64,000 bases of DNA from Epichloe hybrida (taxonomy: Eukaryota; Ascomycota; Sordariomycetes; Hypocreales; Clavicipitaceae): positions 62,001-126,000 of the forward strand of contig JAFEKR010000063.1 in the NCBI GenBank assembly GCA_019022495.1. The letters run 5' to 3'. Shown in pieces: positions 11,415 through 22,834 of this stretch. The notes beneath the pieces were generated by a model that was not told the DNA's origin, ran no database searches, and saw nothing but the letters and a program-made list of their open reading frames with translations. Made by a program: the position numbers and the translations under genes. Position 1 is the stretch's first letter. Every line of letters starts with the position of its first letter.

Positions 11415-12081
11415 GGTTGGAGAATGGCGAGATTGTCGGACGGACGAGGAGCTTGGGTGTTTGCGCCGGCGGACTGGCTTGTTTGTGCGAGGGGGGGGGG
11501 AGGAAAGAAGGAATGACGCAAATACAATCATGATGGAGGGGCAACTTTTCTTCTGGGTTTTGCTGGCGGGGCGGCAAAGGTTCTCAGACCTCAGATGTCA
11601 AACCAACACGGGTCCGGGTTCCGGCTAACACGAACCCTCGCACCCTGTGCTCGACCGAGTTGGACTATGCCACCGGAGCTGGGTGCACACTCCTTTGAAC
11701 GAGCTGCATCTGGAGTTCTTGAGCTGGCATCGAGAAGTTTCATTCGCTCGTCGGTGCATTCGCCATGCAGGGGATTGATTGCTGTTTGGGCCAAAAAAAA
11801 AAAAGCACCACAACGTACGTTTGCGACCATCAACGTCTGCTACACCGTGGCAAGTCACACGGCACCAAGTTGCTTCATTCGTGTGCACCAAACAGCATGC
11901 CCATCAGTGTCCGGCACCCAAAAGACACGATATATAGACTCGCACGATTCGACTAATTAGAGAACCCATCCGTGGTCTCCATCTCATCTTCATTCCGGCA
12001 TATTATCATCATCTCATCACTCCCGGCAACCCAATTCCACCCACTCAGAGATCATCGTTACCTACCTCACAGCTTCCCAAA
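11415..12081. promoter_or_regulatory. Divergent promoter region of hem3 and a secreted-protein gene
   Basis: 667 bp between two divergent starts. A TATA-like element (gatatataga) near 11930 lies about 150 bp before the 12082 start, which fits a strongly regulated secreted-protein gene. A run of 12 A at about 11792-11803 is also present. No coding sequence was seen. Confidence 0.45.
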
Positions 12082-12603
12082 ATGAGATTCATCCTTTCAT
12101 TGATTACTCTCCTCGCCCTCGCCTTGGCCTCGCAAGTTTCCCTCGTAGACACATCTGTCGCAGCGCCGAACTCGTCGTCTTCCCCTGCGCCAGGCATTCC
12201 CTCCAGCACCTTTTGCGAATGCGGCTACACGTACTGCGCTTCTGTCCTCATGGGCATGAGTATGTTTCCTTCAGGATGGCCCAGCGTTTGATGCCGCCCA
12301 TCTCTAATCGGCGACGAACTAATGTTGAACTCGCTTGCAGAAAAGCCATGGACTACGAAACAGCTCGCGGATGCGTACTGCGCTACACCCCACGCTGTGT
12401 GCAGCAGCGGAAAACCCAGCACGGGAATCAACACGGCTTTGTACATCTGTCTATGCAATGATCCTGGTCAGAAGTATGGGGACAAGCTGGATCTGCTCTG
12501 TGCTTGTGACAAATGCCTGGTCGTGGCGCCAGATTTCAGGGGCAGGTGTGAGACGCCGTGTCGTTCGGGACAGTCCAAGAGCTTGATCGAGGGTATGGAG
12601 TAA
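12082..12603 (+). CDS. Small secreted cysteine-rich protein (12 Cys), candidate effector-type
   Basis: Exons 12082-12259 and 12341-12603 give 146 residues. The intron begins GTATGT and ends TCGCTTGCAG. The N-terminus is a clear signal peptide (MRFILSLITLLALALASQVS), followed by a short Ser/Pro linker. The mature part has about 12 cysteines in pairs and clusters (CECGYTYC, ICLCN, LLCACDKC, RCETPC), which suggests a disulfide-bonded extracellular domain. I do not recognise a named family. Many fungi use such proteins at host, prey or competitor surfaces, but any such role here is inference. A TATA-like box upstream and the isolated position fit inducible expression. Confidence 0.8.
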
Positions 12604-14278
12604 CTTGCAATGGACTCGATGAGGGGACTTGATGAGATCGAGTATTTTTATTGCCGGTCTCTTGGCTGGAAGGTGCAGTAGGCGTGGAAATTGCAGAAGT
12701 TTGGTTGATGACGAAGATGGTGATGGCTTTGCAGCGGCCTCAGTCTAGTATGTCCAGTAATCTTGAAGAGATAATATGGCCATTGGTTGTTTTGTGCTTC
12801 TTGATAAGTTTTCATCCAAACTACTCCAGCTACTGTGTCATTTTCAGAGTCGCAGGGTGAATGAATTGAGGACGAAGATGTGACTTGAAATCTGATCATG
12901 CTATAGGGTAGCGATTCTTGTAGCTGATATCTTAGCTCCTTGGCGCAAACGATAGCAATAACCTGGTCCTGTGCTATTATTTATCCGGATTCTAGAATAG
13001 TTCTGTATGCGGACACTCTGTGACGACATTAGTGAGATCTGAGTCTAGTAAGGAGATAAAGACGTCGGCCATGGATGGGGGCACTTACGGTGCCTATACG
13101 AAAAAAAAAGTGCACTTTCCGTCATGGGTTCTGAGTAGCCCGGTATGCTCCCAGTGTCACTAATAATGACCATACTTTTGCTGCGCCATCCGGCGCGACA
13201 GAATCTTCAATGTCCCTCGTTACAACTCCATAGCACCTCGCCGTTGGAGAGAACCGTGATATAGAACAGTCTGCCGTCTCAGGCACAAGTACACATGGTA
13301 TGTTCGGGCGGAATAACATGCAAAAGAGCTGATGCCACGTAGGTGAAGTGCTGTGATTACTTCGATAGGCCATGATGCCATCAAATGGCACTCTGTCGAG
13401 CTGGTACAATGGCCTGTGCGGAAGCATAGGATGGTGCAACATCAAGGTGAACCGAGGTTCTTCTGGCATGCTTGGAATAGGAAGCTCTGGAAGAGCCAGA
13501 TATGCACTTTGTAAAACGCACCACGTAAGTGGAGTGAGGTGAGTTGACGAGGGCTTCGTTTTTCGCACGGAGCCGACGTCATGGCCCGACTTAGCGCCGG
13601 GTTCCCCGGTCACGGCAGGATGCATGAATGAAGAGACAAAGGTGTGGAAGACGCTCAAAAGGAGAGTGCGGATGATTGGGATGGGAGGGGATCATGGATG
13701 GGATGGGGGATGGTGTGGGTGCCGCATCTTGCTTCCCCAGATTCTGGAAGGTTGGCAGGATCCGGTTCAGCTTCGTGCTGTCTCTGCCCCCACTAGCCGC
13801 CTGTTAGCGTTCACGGCGACCCCCCAGAACTAACTGCTCCAAGGCAAGGGCTCCCTCTAGCCGACCCTCCATGCCGCCTAAAGTTGCTGACTTGGCCCCT
13901 GAACACCCCGCACGAGCAGCTCCAGTCTTTTGTCTAGGGCCTTTGTCTATCGCGACATGGACTTTGGATATCGTGTCGGGAGTCACCTTGGCCCCTCTTG
14001 CATGACTCTCCCTCTCCCTCTCCCTCTGCACCATCGTCATCGTCATCGTCGCTTCCCGCCACTCAGCGGACGCTCTGAGCTTCTGTATCTTCTGTTTCTC
14101 CGCGGTGGTCATATTGCCGGAACTTGTCACATTCACTCCGTCAGCCAGCTCGCGTGATGCTCGGTGACTGCTGTCCCTGCAACATCTTAGCATTGCCATT
14201 CTATTCTACAAGCATAGGCGGCTTGACAACGCGTGATTTTCATGAAATCGACCTTTGGCAGATGATGCGCTTGCCCTG
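12604..14278. other. Intergenic, about 1.7 kb, no gene supported
   Basis: A 178-codon minus-strand frame at 13658-13122 is open but shows no conserved motif. (GGGAGA/CTCCCT)-type low-complexity sequence occurs near 14005-14035. The right part is the promoter of the transhydrogenase gene. Confidence 0.4.
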
Positions 14279-17200
14279 ATGGCGCCCAACATCTTTCGCC
14301 CGCTTTCCTCTGAGCTTTGCTGCTCTCCCCGAACCGCTGCTCGGCTGCCACGACACCGATTGGTACTCAAAGGTTGGAATTCTCGATTTTCAAGCCCTTT
14401 GCAACCCAGGTCACATGCAATCGGGCCCATCCGGGCCATTTGGGGCTGTATTTCTACACTTGCGATGATACAGATTGGCTAACTGGAATCGTTCTGCTGC
14501 ACGTAGATGGGAAACCGGTAATATGCTCACGCCGCCAGTGGCACAATACCCTGGGAACAGCAAAACAGCCAAGCTCAGTCCCATCGGTTACCTGCAAATC
14601 TTTGGCGCTGGTTCGTCGCGCCTCTGTCGTGACAACAGCTCCTCCAGTGTCGGCCACGCAAAATTACTCCACCGCAGTTGTGCCTCCAACAACGCCGTAT
14701 GGCCAACTGACGGTCGGCGTACCGAGAGAGGTCTTTCCTGGCGAACGCCGCGTGGCTTTGACTCCGGCCAATGTTGCACTTTTGCTGAAAAAAGGCTTCG
14801 GCAGGGTGCTCGTGGAGCGAGGTGCCGGGACACGGGCTGAATTTCCCGATGAAGCTTACGAGAAAGCTGGCGCCACTCTGGCCGGCGAACCGTCGGCCGT
14901 GTGGTCAGGGTCCAATATTGTTCTGAAAGTGCGAGGTCCTTCAGTGGACGAAATTGAATCAATTCGGGAGAAGCAGACTGTCATTTCGCTGTTGCAGCCC
15001 GCTCAGAACAAGGATATTGTTCAAAAGATCGCAGGCAAGAAGGCAACCTGCTTTGCCATGGACATGATCCCCCGAATCTCCCGAGCCCAAGTTTTCGATG
15101 CCCTGAGCAGCATGGCAAATATTGCTGGGTACAAGGCTGTGTTGGAGGCTTCCAACGTGTTTGGCAGATTTCTGACTGGACAGGTAACCGCGGCGGGGAA
15201 AATTCCTCCCTGCAAAGTCTTGGTTGTTGGAGCTGGTGTTGCTGGCCTGAGTGCCATTGCAACAGCTCGCCGAATGGGCGCCATTGTGCGCGGCTTTGAT
15301 ACAAGACCCGCTGCAAGAGAACAAGTGCAGTCGCTTGGAGCTGAGTTTATTGAAGTCGACATTGAAGAGGACGGTTCTGGAGCTGGTGGATATGCCAAAG
15401 AGATGAGCAAAGAATTCATTGACGCTGAGATGAAGCTCTTCAAGGAGCAAGCCCAAGAAGTCGACATCATCATCACCACAGCTCTGATTCCTGGAAGACC
15501 AGCTCCCAAGCTCATCAAAACCGAAGCCTTGGATGTCATGAAGCCTGGCAGTGTTGTTGTCGACCTTGCTGCCGAGGCGGGTGGCAACTGCGAAGCTACG
15601 CAACCAGGCAAGCTAGCCATGTATAAGGATGTCAAAATCATTGGTGGGTTGAATCATGGCCAAAGTATGTGTTCATAATCACTGACATCCCAATCGCAGG
15701 ATACACCGATCTGCCCTCTCGTCTTCCCACCCAGTCGTCCACTCTCTATTCAAATAACATTACCAAGTTCTTGCTATCCATGACTCCCAAGGATAAGGAA
15801 TTTGGCATTGATCTCTCCGATGAAGTCGTTCGCGGTTCTATCGTGACTCTGAATGGCGAAGTCCTCCCTCCTGCTCCTCGGCCTGCGCCACCCCCAGCTC
15901 CCGCCAAGGCCGCTGCTGAACCAGTCGTCGAAAACGTTCAGCTTACTCCCTGGCAGAGGAAAACGCGGGAAGTGGCTGCTATTACCGCTGGAATGAGTAG
16001 TGTCCTCGCTCTGGGAAAATTCACCAGTCCCCTTTTCATGTCCAACGCTTTCACTTTTGGTTTGGCCAGCCTGATTGGTTATCGTGTTGTTTGGGGAGTT
16101 GCTCCCGCACTCCACTCCCCTCTCATGAGCGTCACAAATGCCATCTCTGGCATGGTTGGCGTCGGTGGTCTGTTCATCTTGGGAGGCGGTTATCTTCCAG
16201 CCACCATTCCCCAACTCTTTGGTGCTCTGAGTGTTCTGCTGGCCTTTGTCAACGTTGGTGGCGGTTTCGTCATCACCAAGCGAATGCTGGACATGTTCAA
16301 GCGTACGTTCTCCTATCTGCTGAATCTACAGAAGGTTGAGTGGAAGACTGAATCGTACATTAGGCCCGACCGACCCTCCCGAGTATCCCTGGCTCTACGC
16401 CGTTCCCGCTGCCGTCTTTGGCGGTGGTTTCATAGCAGCAGCCTCCACTGGAGGTGCAGGTCTTGTCCAGGCTGGTTATCTGATAAGCTCAGTTCTCTGT
16501 ATCGGTTCCTTGTCTGGCCTCGCGTCTCAAGCCACTGCTCGCATGGGAAATATGCTTGGAATCCTCGGGGTTGGCTCTGGCGTGCTTGCAAGCTTGCTTG
16601 CTGTTGGATTCTCACCTGAACTTCTCACCCAATTTGCCGGACTCGCCACCATTGGCGCATTAGCAGGTCAGTTCCATCGACGCCTCTTTCATTTGACGTG
16701 TAAGTTGACCAATAGCTAGGCATGCTGATCGCAAAACGAATCACGCCAACTGATCTTCCTCAGACTGTTGCAGCACTACACTCTGTTGTTGGGTTAGCTG
16801 CCGTCTTGACTAGCATCGGTAGCGTCATGGCGGATGTCACGGATATCTCGACACTGCATATGGTCACTGCATACCTTGGCGTTCTCATAGGAAAGTTGCG
16901 TCTTCTCCATTCGCGAGTTTTGTCTAACGCTTCCTAGGTGGTATTACATTTACTGGATCACTCGTGGCTTTTATGAAACTCGGAGGAAAGATGTCTTCTC
17001 GCCCAACCATCTTGCCGGGCCGCCATGCAATCAACGGAGGATTGCTTGCAACGAACATGGCAACGATGGGTGCCTTTATCACAATGGCCCCAGGAAGCCC
17101 CATGATTGCTGCTGGTGCACTGGCTGCAAATACGATCCTCAGTTTCGTGAAGGGATACACAACCACAGCAGCCATTGGTGGCGCCGATATGCGTAAGACG

Positions 17201-18127
17201 AAACCAAAACTGGAGCATGTAACCATGTAACCATGTAAAGGTGAACGCTAATGTTTCTCTAGCTGTCGTCATCACTGTTTTGAACGCGTACAGTGGATTT
17301 GCTCTCGTGGCCGAGGGCTTCATGCTAGACAACCCTCTTCTCACCAGTGTCGGAGCTCTTATAGGAGTGTCTGGCTCAATTCTGTCATACATCATGTGTG
17401 TAGCGATGAATCGATCGCTTACGAACGTCCTCTTTGGTGGCCTATCGACACCAACTCAAGCACAAGAGTACAAACCTGAAGGCCAAGTCACACAGACGAG
17501 CGTTGATGACCTGGCCGAGGCAATGCTAAACTCAGAATCAGTCATACTGGTGGTTGGATATGGCATGGCAGTGGCCAAAGCCCAATATGCCATCTCATCT
17601 ATTGTCTCGCATTTGCGATCAAAGGGTATCACCGTGCGCTTTGCTATCCACCCAGTAGCCGGTCGAATGCCCGGCCAGTGCAATGTGCTACTTGCTGAAG
17701 CGAGCGTTCCCTATGACATCGTCCTCGAGATGGATGAGATCAATGACGACTTTCCCGACACGGACCTAACCGTCGTCATTGGTGCCAATGACACCGTCAA
17801 TCCGATCGCCATGGAGAAGGGTAGTGCCATTGAGGGCATGCCCGTGCTCCACGCATGGAAGAGCAAGCAGGTTGTGGTTATGAAGAGAGGCATGGCTAGT
17901 GGATATGGTGAGTTTGGCCTACAAAAGCTCTTTGAGCACGCATGCTGGCAACGAACTAACATGCATCAGCGGATGTGCCTAACCCGATGTTCTACATGCC
18001 CAATACGAAGATGTTGTTTGGTGATGCGAAAAATTCTTGCGAAGGTATGTGTCTTGAAAAATAATGACATGATTTTGGTCCTGACTGTTTCCTAGCTATC
18101 AAGACAGCCATCGAGGCGAAAATGTAG
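14279..18127 (+). CDS. nnt: NAD(P) transhydrogenase, mitochondrial, fused alpha-beta form
   Basis: Proposed exons are 14279-14362, 14569-15643, 15700-16302, 16364-16666, 16720-16890, 16938-17192, 17263-17907, 17970-18044 and 18096-18127, about 1080 residues. This inner-membrane proton-translocating enzyme makes NADPH from NADH. Order: presequence; NAD(H)-binding domain ([38 protein letters not shown]); membrane domain with many hydrophobic helices (residues about 450-850, including [14 protein letters not shown]); NADP(H)-binding domain ([53 protein letters not shown]). The first exon is tentative: [11 protein letters not shown] looks like a targeting signal, but the 206-nt first intron is unproven. 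Intron 16891-16937 begins GAAAGT, not GT; see findings. All other junctions are canonical and in phase. Confidence 0.93.
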
Positions 18128-18527
18128 GAACCTGACTTTTTTAAAAAAAAAAAAACTTGATTGCAAATAGTCGCCGGCGATTTTTTTTCCATATTGGCAG
18201 TAGATAACCTAGATGGCTAGACGCTGTTGAGAAATTGGATATTTTCCCCACGTCCGTCTGGATTCGTTAAAGATAGTCTTGCGGCGCTGTGAGATGCACA
18301 TGTGTAAAAACCCTCGGAAGCGCGGCTGTCTGCCTACGCGTTCAGTAGTTCGGGCTTTCGAAAACGGTTAGTTCATCGAACTTGGTGTCAATTCGTACTG
18401 GCATGATCCGCCATATGCCCCTCCCCCCTATTACACAAATGCAAGTCTGTAGCACAAAAGAAGACTGGCGTGATCCCACTCATTTAGCTCTACAAGGCCA
18501 TATGTACAAATGCGCCCCTCCCAGAAA
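18128..18527. other. 3' flanks of convergent nnt and NDUFA12 genes
   Basis: 400 bp between two convergent stop codons, with A- and T-runs near 18143-18188. Nothing else was seen. Confidence 0.5.
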
Positions 18528-19204
18528 TCACGATCTCTGCGCAGCAACGGGCTCCCATGCCGAAATCTTGGACTCGGTCCTGTTATCAATCTTGTCAGTG
18601 CTGAGCGACCCCGGAGGAGAGCATTCAACCCGGAGCCATGACTCATCCGGTTCGATGGAAGCTGGAGAAACTAGTCGTCGACTCACGTGCTATATGTTTT
18701 GAATGCGCCCCTCGTCATGGTGTAGTTGGGAATGGGATACGGTTTCTCAAACTTCCTCAATCCGGGGGCGATCAGGGCGTCCTCGGTGGGGGGCCTGTCC
18801 AGCGAGTAGGACATCCACGCGTGCCAGCCGGGCTCGATCTGAGAGGCGTCATAGTCGTGCTTGGCGTACTCGACCCAGCGGGTTCGCAGGGGCAATTCCT
18901 CCATGTTCTCGAAGTACTTGTTGCCGGCACGGTCGGTGCCCACGAGGCGGCCGTGTTTGGTATCACCTATATACTGTTGTTGGGAAAAGGGGACAAATAT
19001 TAGTCGTGTGCTGCTTTTTTTTGGGGAGGTGGGGGGGGGGGGAGATTGGCGAGCTATATGTAATTTACCAGCATTTGACGGAAGTAATCCTATCTCACGG
19101 AGTCAGTAAAATCGACGGGTTGGAACGGAATTGGCGATGGACGACGGACGGACCTTGATTCCAACCTTGCGGAGGTTGCTTAGGGTGCGTGGGAGGGTCG
19201 ACAT
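18528..19204 (-). CDS. NADH:ubiquinone oxidoreductase subunit NDUFA12 (B17.2 type)
   Basis: Exons 19204-19154, 19089-19069, 18973-18687 and 18579-18528 give 136 residues, the usual size. It is an accessory subunit of mitochondrial complex I at the matrix arm. Diagnostic motifs are DYFRQMLYIGDTKHGRLVG, NKYFE, RTRWVEYAKH, DYDASQIEPGWHAWMSY and PPTE, ending AWEPVAAQRS. The second exon is only 21 nt (DYFRQML) and is needed to keep the conserved motif. All junctions keep phase. The gene starts 268 bp from the divergent PGS1 start. Confidence 0.95.
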
Positions 19205-19472
19205 GTTGGCGACTGAAGGGATTTTGCCTGGGAAAAGTTTGGATGCGATCGGAGAGCATTTGACGGGGTCGGAGTTGGTGGTTTCGTCCCGTCGCCGGCC
19301 TGGCCTGGCCGGCGAATCTTCGGGTTGGTTTGTAAGTCCAAATCAGGGAAGCTTCAATTGGGTTGGGTATAAGCTTCGTGGCGGGATGAAGCAAGAGAAA
19401 TTACATACAGCAACATTTCTTCCAAATAACCTTTCTACGGGCCAGCATCTCCGTCCTGTGTGGGATAGAAAC
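19205..19472. promoter_or_regulatory. Shared head-to-head promoter, NDUFA12 / PGS1
   Basis: Only 268 bp separate the start codons of two nuclear genes for mitochondrial proteins transcribed in opposite directions. This must hold both core promoters and leaders. No specific factor site is claimed. Confidence 0.6.
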
Positions 19473-21225
19473 ATGCTTGCTCGCGCATGCAGCCGGTGCG
19501 TAGGTCGGTCGCGCTCAGCTCCGCGAGTAAATACAGTTTCCTCCAGAGTCCAACGCAGACCCTTTGGCACCGCGCCTGGCTCGACAGCGGCGACGACACA
19601 CGCGAATGGGTTGGGAACGGGCTCGCTGGCGCCCATTGTCAGCGAGCTCGACCGCATGGCGCCGAGCTTTGACATTCGAGGAGAAGATGTCCACATCATT
19701 CAGTCGCCGGCCGAGTTCTACGAGACTTTGAAGGTATGCCCCCCCCCCCGTTTTCCAGTCACCGTCCCACATTGTCGAGAAGGAGCGTGGGCTGATTCTG
19801 TGCGTCCGTAGGCTCGAATCCGAATTGCCAAGAAGCGAATATTCTTATCGACATTGTACATTGGGAGGTCTGAAAGGGAACTCGTTGGGACGCTCCAAGA
19901 GGCGCTTCGCCGCAACCACCAGCTCAAGCTGAGTATCCTGACGGACTGCCTCCGGGGAACCCGAGAGGCTCCTGATGCGTCGTGCGCCTCGCTATTAGCG
20001 CCGCTCGCGTCCGAGTTCGGGGCAGACAGAGTCGAGATCCGCATGTATCACACGCCGAACCTCACGGGCCTGAGGAAGAAATACGTTCCCAAGAGAATAA
20101 ACGAAGGGTGGGGGCTGCAGCACATGAAGCTGTACGGGGTCGATGACGAGATCATCATGTCTGGGTATGTGGAAAAAGTGGCCGCCGGAAGACCGCTCGC
20201 ATGACACGAAGCTGGTCAGAATGAAGCTAATCATTGGTCCACAAAACAGGGCTAATTTATCAGCCGACTACTTCACGAACCGTCAGGATCGGTACCACCT
20301 CTTCTCCTCGAAAGAGATGACGGACCATTTTTGCAGGGTCCATGCCGGGGTCGGGTCCTTCAGTTTTCTCGTCGAGCCGTCGCGAGACCCTGCCGGGTTT
20401 GCGCTCACTTGGCCTGCGACCAATTCGGCGCCGAACCCAGTCGAGGAGCCGCAATCGTTCATCGAGAGCTCGAGCTCGACGCTGAAGCGTCTCGTGGCAC
20501 CCGCGGCGGCTCAGCAGGATCGGCCACCCGCGAGCGGGCTGGCCAACACCAGAGTGTACATGCTCGGGCAGTTCTCCCAGGTCATGCGGCCGGACTACTC
20601 TACTGAACTACCCGTCCTGACGCGTATCCTCGAGCAACTGGCGTTGCCACAGTACAAGGGGTCATCATGGACGTTTACGGCCGGATACTTCAACCCAGCC
20701 CCGTCATTGAGCAAGCTGCTCATTGGCACGGCATCTACCAACAATACCGTCATCACGGCGGCCCCGGAAGCGAATGGTTTCTACAAGTCCAAGGGCGTCT
20801 CGGGTCTCCTGCCCGGCGCGTATGTTCTGCTCGCCAGGCGGTTCCTGGACGACGTTCATCGCAGTCGTCGAGATGGCGACATTGCTCTCAAGGAGTGGCG
20901 GCTCGGAACCGCTGCTCAGCCTGGTGGTTGGACGTACCACGCCAAGGGTCTCTGGGTGACTATGCCTGAGCAGGCGAACCCTTCGATCAGCATCATCGGA
21001 AGCTCAAACTACACGAAGCGCAGTTATTCGCATGATTTGGAAGTGGGGGCGCTGATCGTTACAAAGGACGACAAGTTGATGACGCAGCTGGGAAACGAGC
21101 AGACTTGGCTGCAGGCGCATGCGCGGAGGGTCACGAGGGACGATTTCGCAAAGAATGAGAGGAGGGTTGGGTTGCAGGTTAGGATCGCCATGTGGATTGT
21201 GTCTCTCGTGGGGGGTGCTTTGTAA
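19473..21225 (+). CDS. pgs1: CDP-diacylglycerol-glycerol-3-phosphate 3-phosphatidyltransferase
   Basis: Exons 19473-19733, 19812-20164 and 20250-21225 give 529 residues. It makes phosphatidylglycerophosphate, the committed step to cardiolipin, in mitochondria. It belongs to the phospholipase D superfamily: two HKD motifs are visible, HMKLYGVDDEIIMSGANLS near residue 191 and HAKGLWVT...SNYTKRS near residue 435. The N-terminus MLARACSRCVGRSRS is a plausible presequence. An in-frame ATG upstream (19385) would add 29 residues with less presequence-like character. The first intron begins GTATGC followed by a C-run. The gene converges with uL4m, leaving 110 bp between the stops. Confidence 0.94.
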
Positions 21226-21335
21226 AATAGTGTAGAATATGCATTTTGCGCGTGGCATTACGAGATACCCCCGCTAGACAAATAGAAGTTATGCTGGCCT
21301 GACATTTGCCCATCTCTGATTGATTCTTCCCTGTT

Positions 21336-22467
21336 TTACAAGATGGCTTCTTCTCCAGCGGAACGGGCAATTTCCGGCAGGCCCTTGACGGCGACGCGAG
21401 TGATCAAGTCGCTCTGGTGTCTTCGAATCATCTCCTTCAGAACGCTTCTCTCCATGACCACGCTGCCCGTTTCCAAAAGGTCCTTGACATCGACATGCTC
21501 CAGGTCCAGAGCGCGTCCTTCCCGCGGCAGCTGTTCCATGGCCTCGTACAGCCGCTCCCTCGGCTCGCCTGTGGTGACGAACAGCGTTCGACCGTTTGTC
21601 CGACCGAGACCCTGCGCATCTAGCACGCTCTTCATATACTTTTGCAGGTACGACTCTCTCAGACCGTCCTTCAGATATCTGTCGGCCAGCATCTCAAAGT
21701 CAGCCGGCATGGCGAGTTCCATGCCGTCCTCGCAGATGATGAGCTCACCTCTCCTGTAGCGGTAGCTCAGAGCTGTTCGCCAGGCCTTGTCATAGACTTT
21801 GCGGTTGAGCCTCGTGCCAAAGTCGCGTGGATGAGGACCAAAAGTCTTGCCACCGCCGCGGAGGAGGGGGTTCTGCTTGCTCCCAAGACGAGCGCGGCCT
21901 GATCCCTTTTGGGGCCGGACTTTTCGATGCGAACCGTGGACGTCGTAGCGGTTTTGCTGGATGCCGTGCCCTGGCGAGTGTTGTCGCCTTCGTAGACGAC
22001 GGCATGGTGGAGGATGTCGCGTCGGAGGGGGAGGTAGAGATGTTTGACGGACCATTGCTCGAGAGAAGTCGGTTCAAGGGAGGGAAAGTTGTGGATTGTG
22101 ACGGGAACGGTTGAGGCTGGCAGAAGATTAGTCAGCTGGTAGGGGGAAGGGAGGTTTCTTGATGTCCCATCTATCAAGGGGAGAAGGGGGGGACTGCTGT
22201 GTTGGCAGAGATGGATCGTACTTGGGTTCCAGGACTGGAGGATGGATTGCGTGGACGCTGATCTCGTGACACCTCGCGCAGGCACTTCGGTGGCCATTGA
22301 TCGAGCGAAAGCTTTGCTCAAGGGTGCAGCCTTTGGAAATTCAGTACATGTCGTCACGGTTGCCATTGTTGAAAACGTCCTGGTCTTTTGATGAAGCTCA
22401 CCTGGTGAGAAACCCTCAGGGAAGCCATTGCCTCGTGAAGGAAGCCCAGCCCTGATTTAGAGGCCAT
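21336..22467 (-). CDS. Mitochondrial large-subunit ribosomal protein uL4m, one-base frame interruption
   Basis: Exons are 22467-22402, 22330-22222 and 22116-21336. Bacterial L4-type motifs are clear: [15 protein letters not shown], then [38 protein letters not shown] and a C-terminal L4 fold region. uL4m binds 23S-type rRNA and lines the exit tunnel of the mitoribosome. The N-terminus ([20 protein letters not shown]) fits a presequence. Between SSKT and RYDV, near 21945-21950 (AAAACCGC on the minus strand), the frame shifts by one base. With one added base the coding length is 957 nt, or 318 residues, an exact multiple of three. No intron fits the site. This is a sequence error or a recent mutation. 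Confidence 0.9.
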
Positions 22468-22525
22468 CGTCAGTTGCACTCTGCCGACACGCTGTTGAGT
22501 ATTCGCAGTCGCAGTCGCAGTCGCA

Positions 22526-22562
<37 letters not shown>

Positions 22563-22834
22563 TGTGCCTTGACGAATTGCGATTGCGAGGTTGCGCTGGG
22601 CTCAAAAAAACCCAACCCCCCCCTTCCCCGGGGAAGGCCAAAAGGGGCCTCGATGTCTTGTTCCGCGCCAGAAGCCTCGAAGTGGGTCCATCCGCGAGCT
22701 GCCCCCCCCCCAGCATCAAATTATGGAACTGGTGCATTTTTCTGAGCTTCACAACGAAAAAAAAAAAAAAAACATCGCCGGATAGTAACTTCACGTTTCG
22801 CCCACCGCATGTCGCACATCGTGCCCAACACAGC
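22468..22834. promoter_or_regulatory. Shared head-to-head promoter, uL4m / mL38, with hexamer repeat
   Basis: 367 bp between two divergent mitoribosomal protein genes. It holds a hexamer tandem repeat (GTCGCA/GTCGCT, about nine units) at 22505-22562, C-runs near 22615-22625 and 22701-22711, and an A-run near 22760-22772. Nucleosome-poor homopolymer tracts of this kind are common in fungal bidirectional promoters (known); use here is inferred. Confidence 0.6.
22505..22562. repeat. Hexanucleotide tandem repeat, GTCGCA x4 then GTCGCT x5
   Basis: A two-phase array: the unit changes by one base (A to T) part-way along. It lies in the leader of the uL4m gene. Confidence 0.85.

Noticed and set aside
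10803..11516. Long open frame opposite hem3 (237 codons)
   Set aside because: It is antisense to a clearly identified enzyme gene; the composition is that of a GC-rich shadow frame and has no motif.
13122..13658. 178-codon frame in the gap before the transhydrogenase gene
   Set aside because: Composition and lack of motifs suggest chance; no splice-consistent extension was found.
14959..15641. Open frames opposite the transhydrogenase gene
   Set aside because: Antisense shadows; the plus-strand protein is unambiguous.
21940..21955. Programmed -1 frameshifting in uL4m
   Set aside because: The site lacks a canonical X-XXY-YYZ slippery heptamer, and no such mechanism is known to me for this gene; an indel is simpler.
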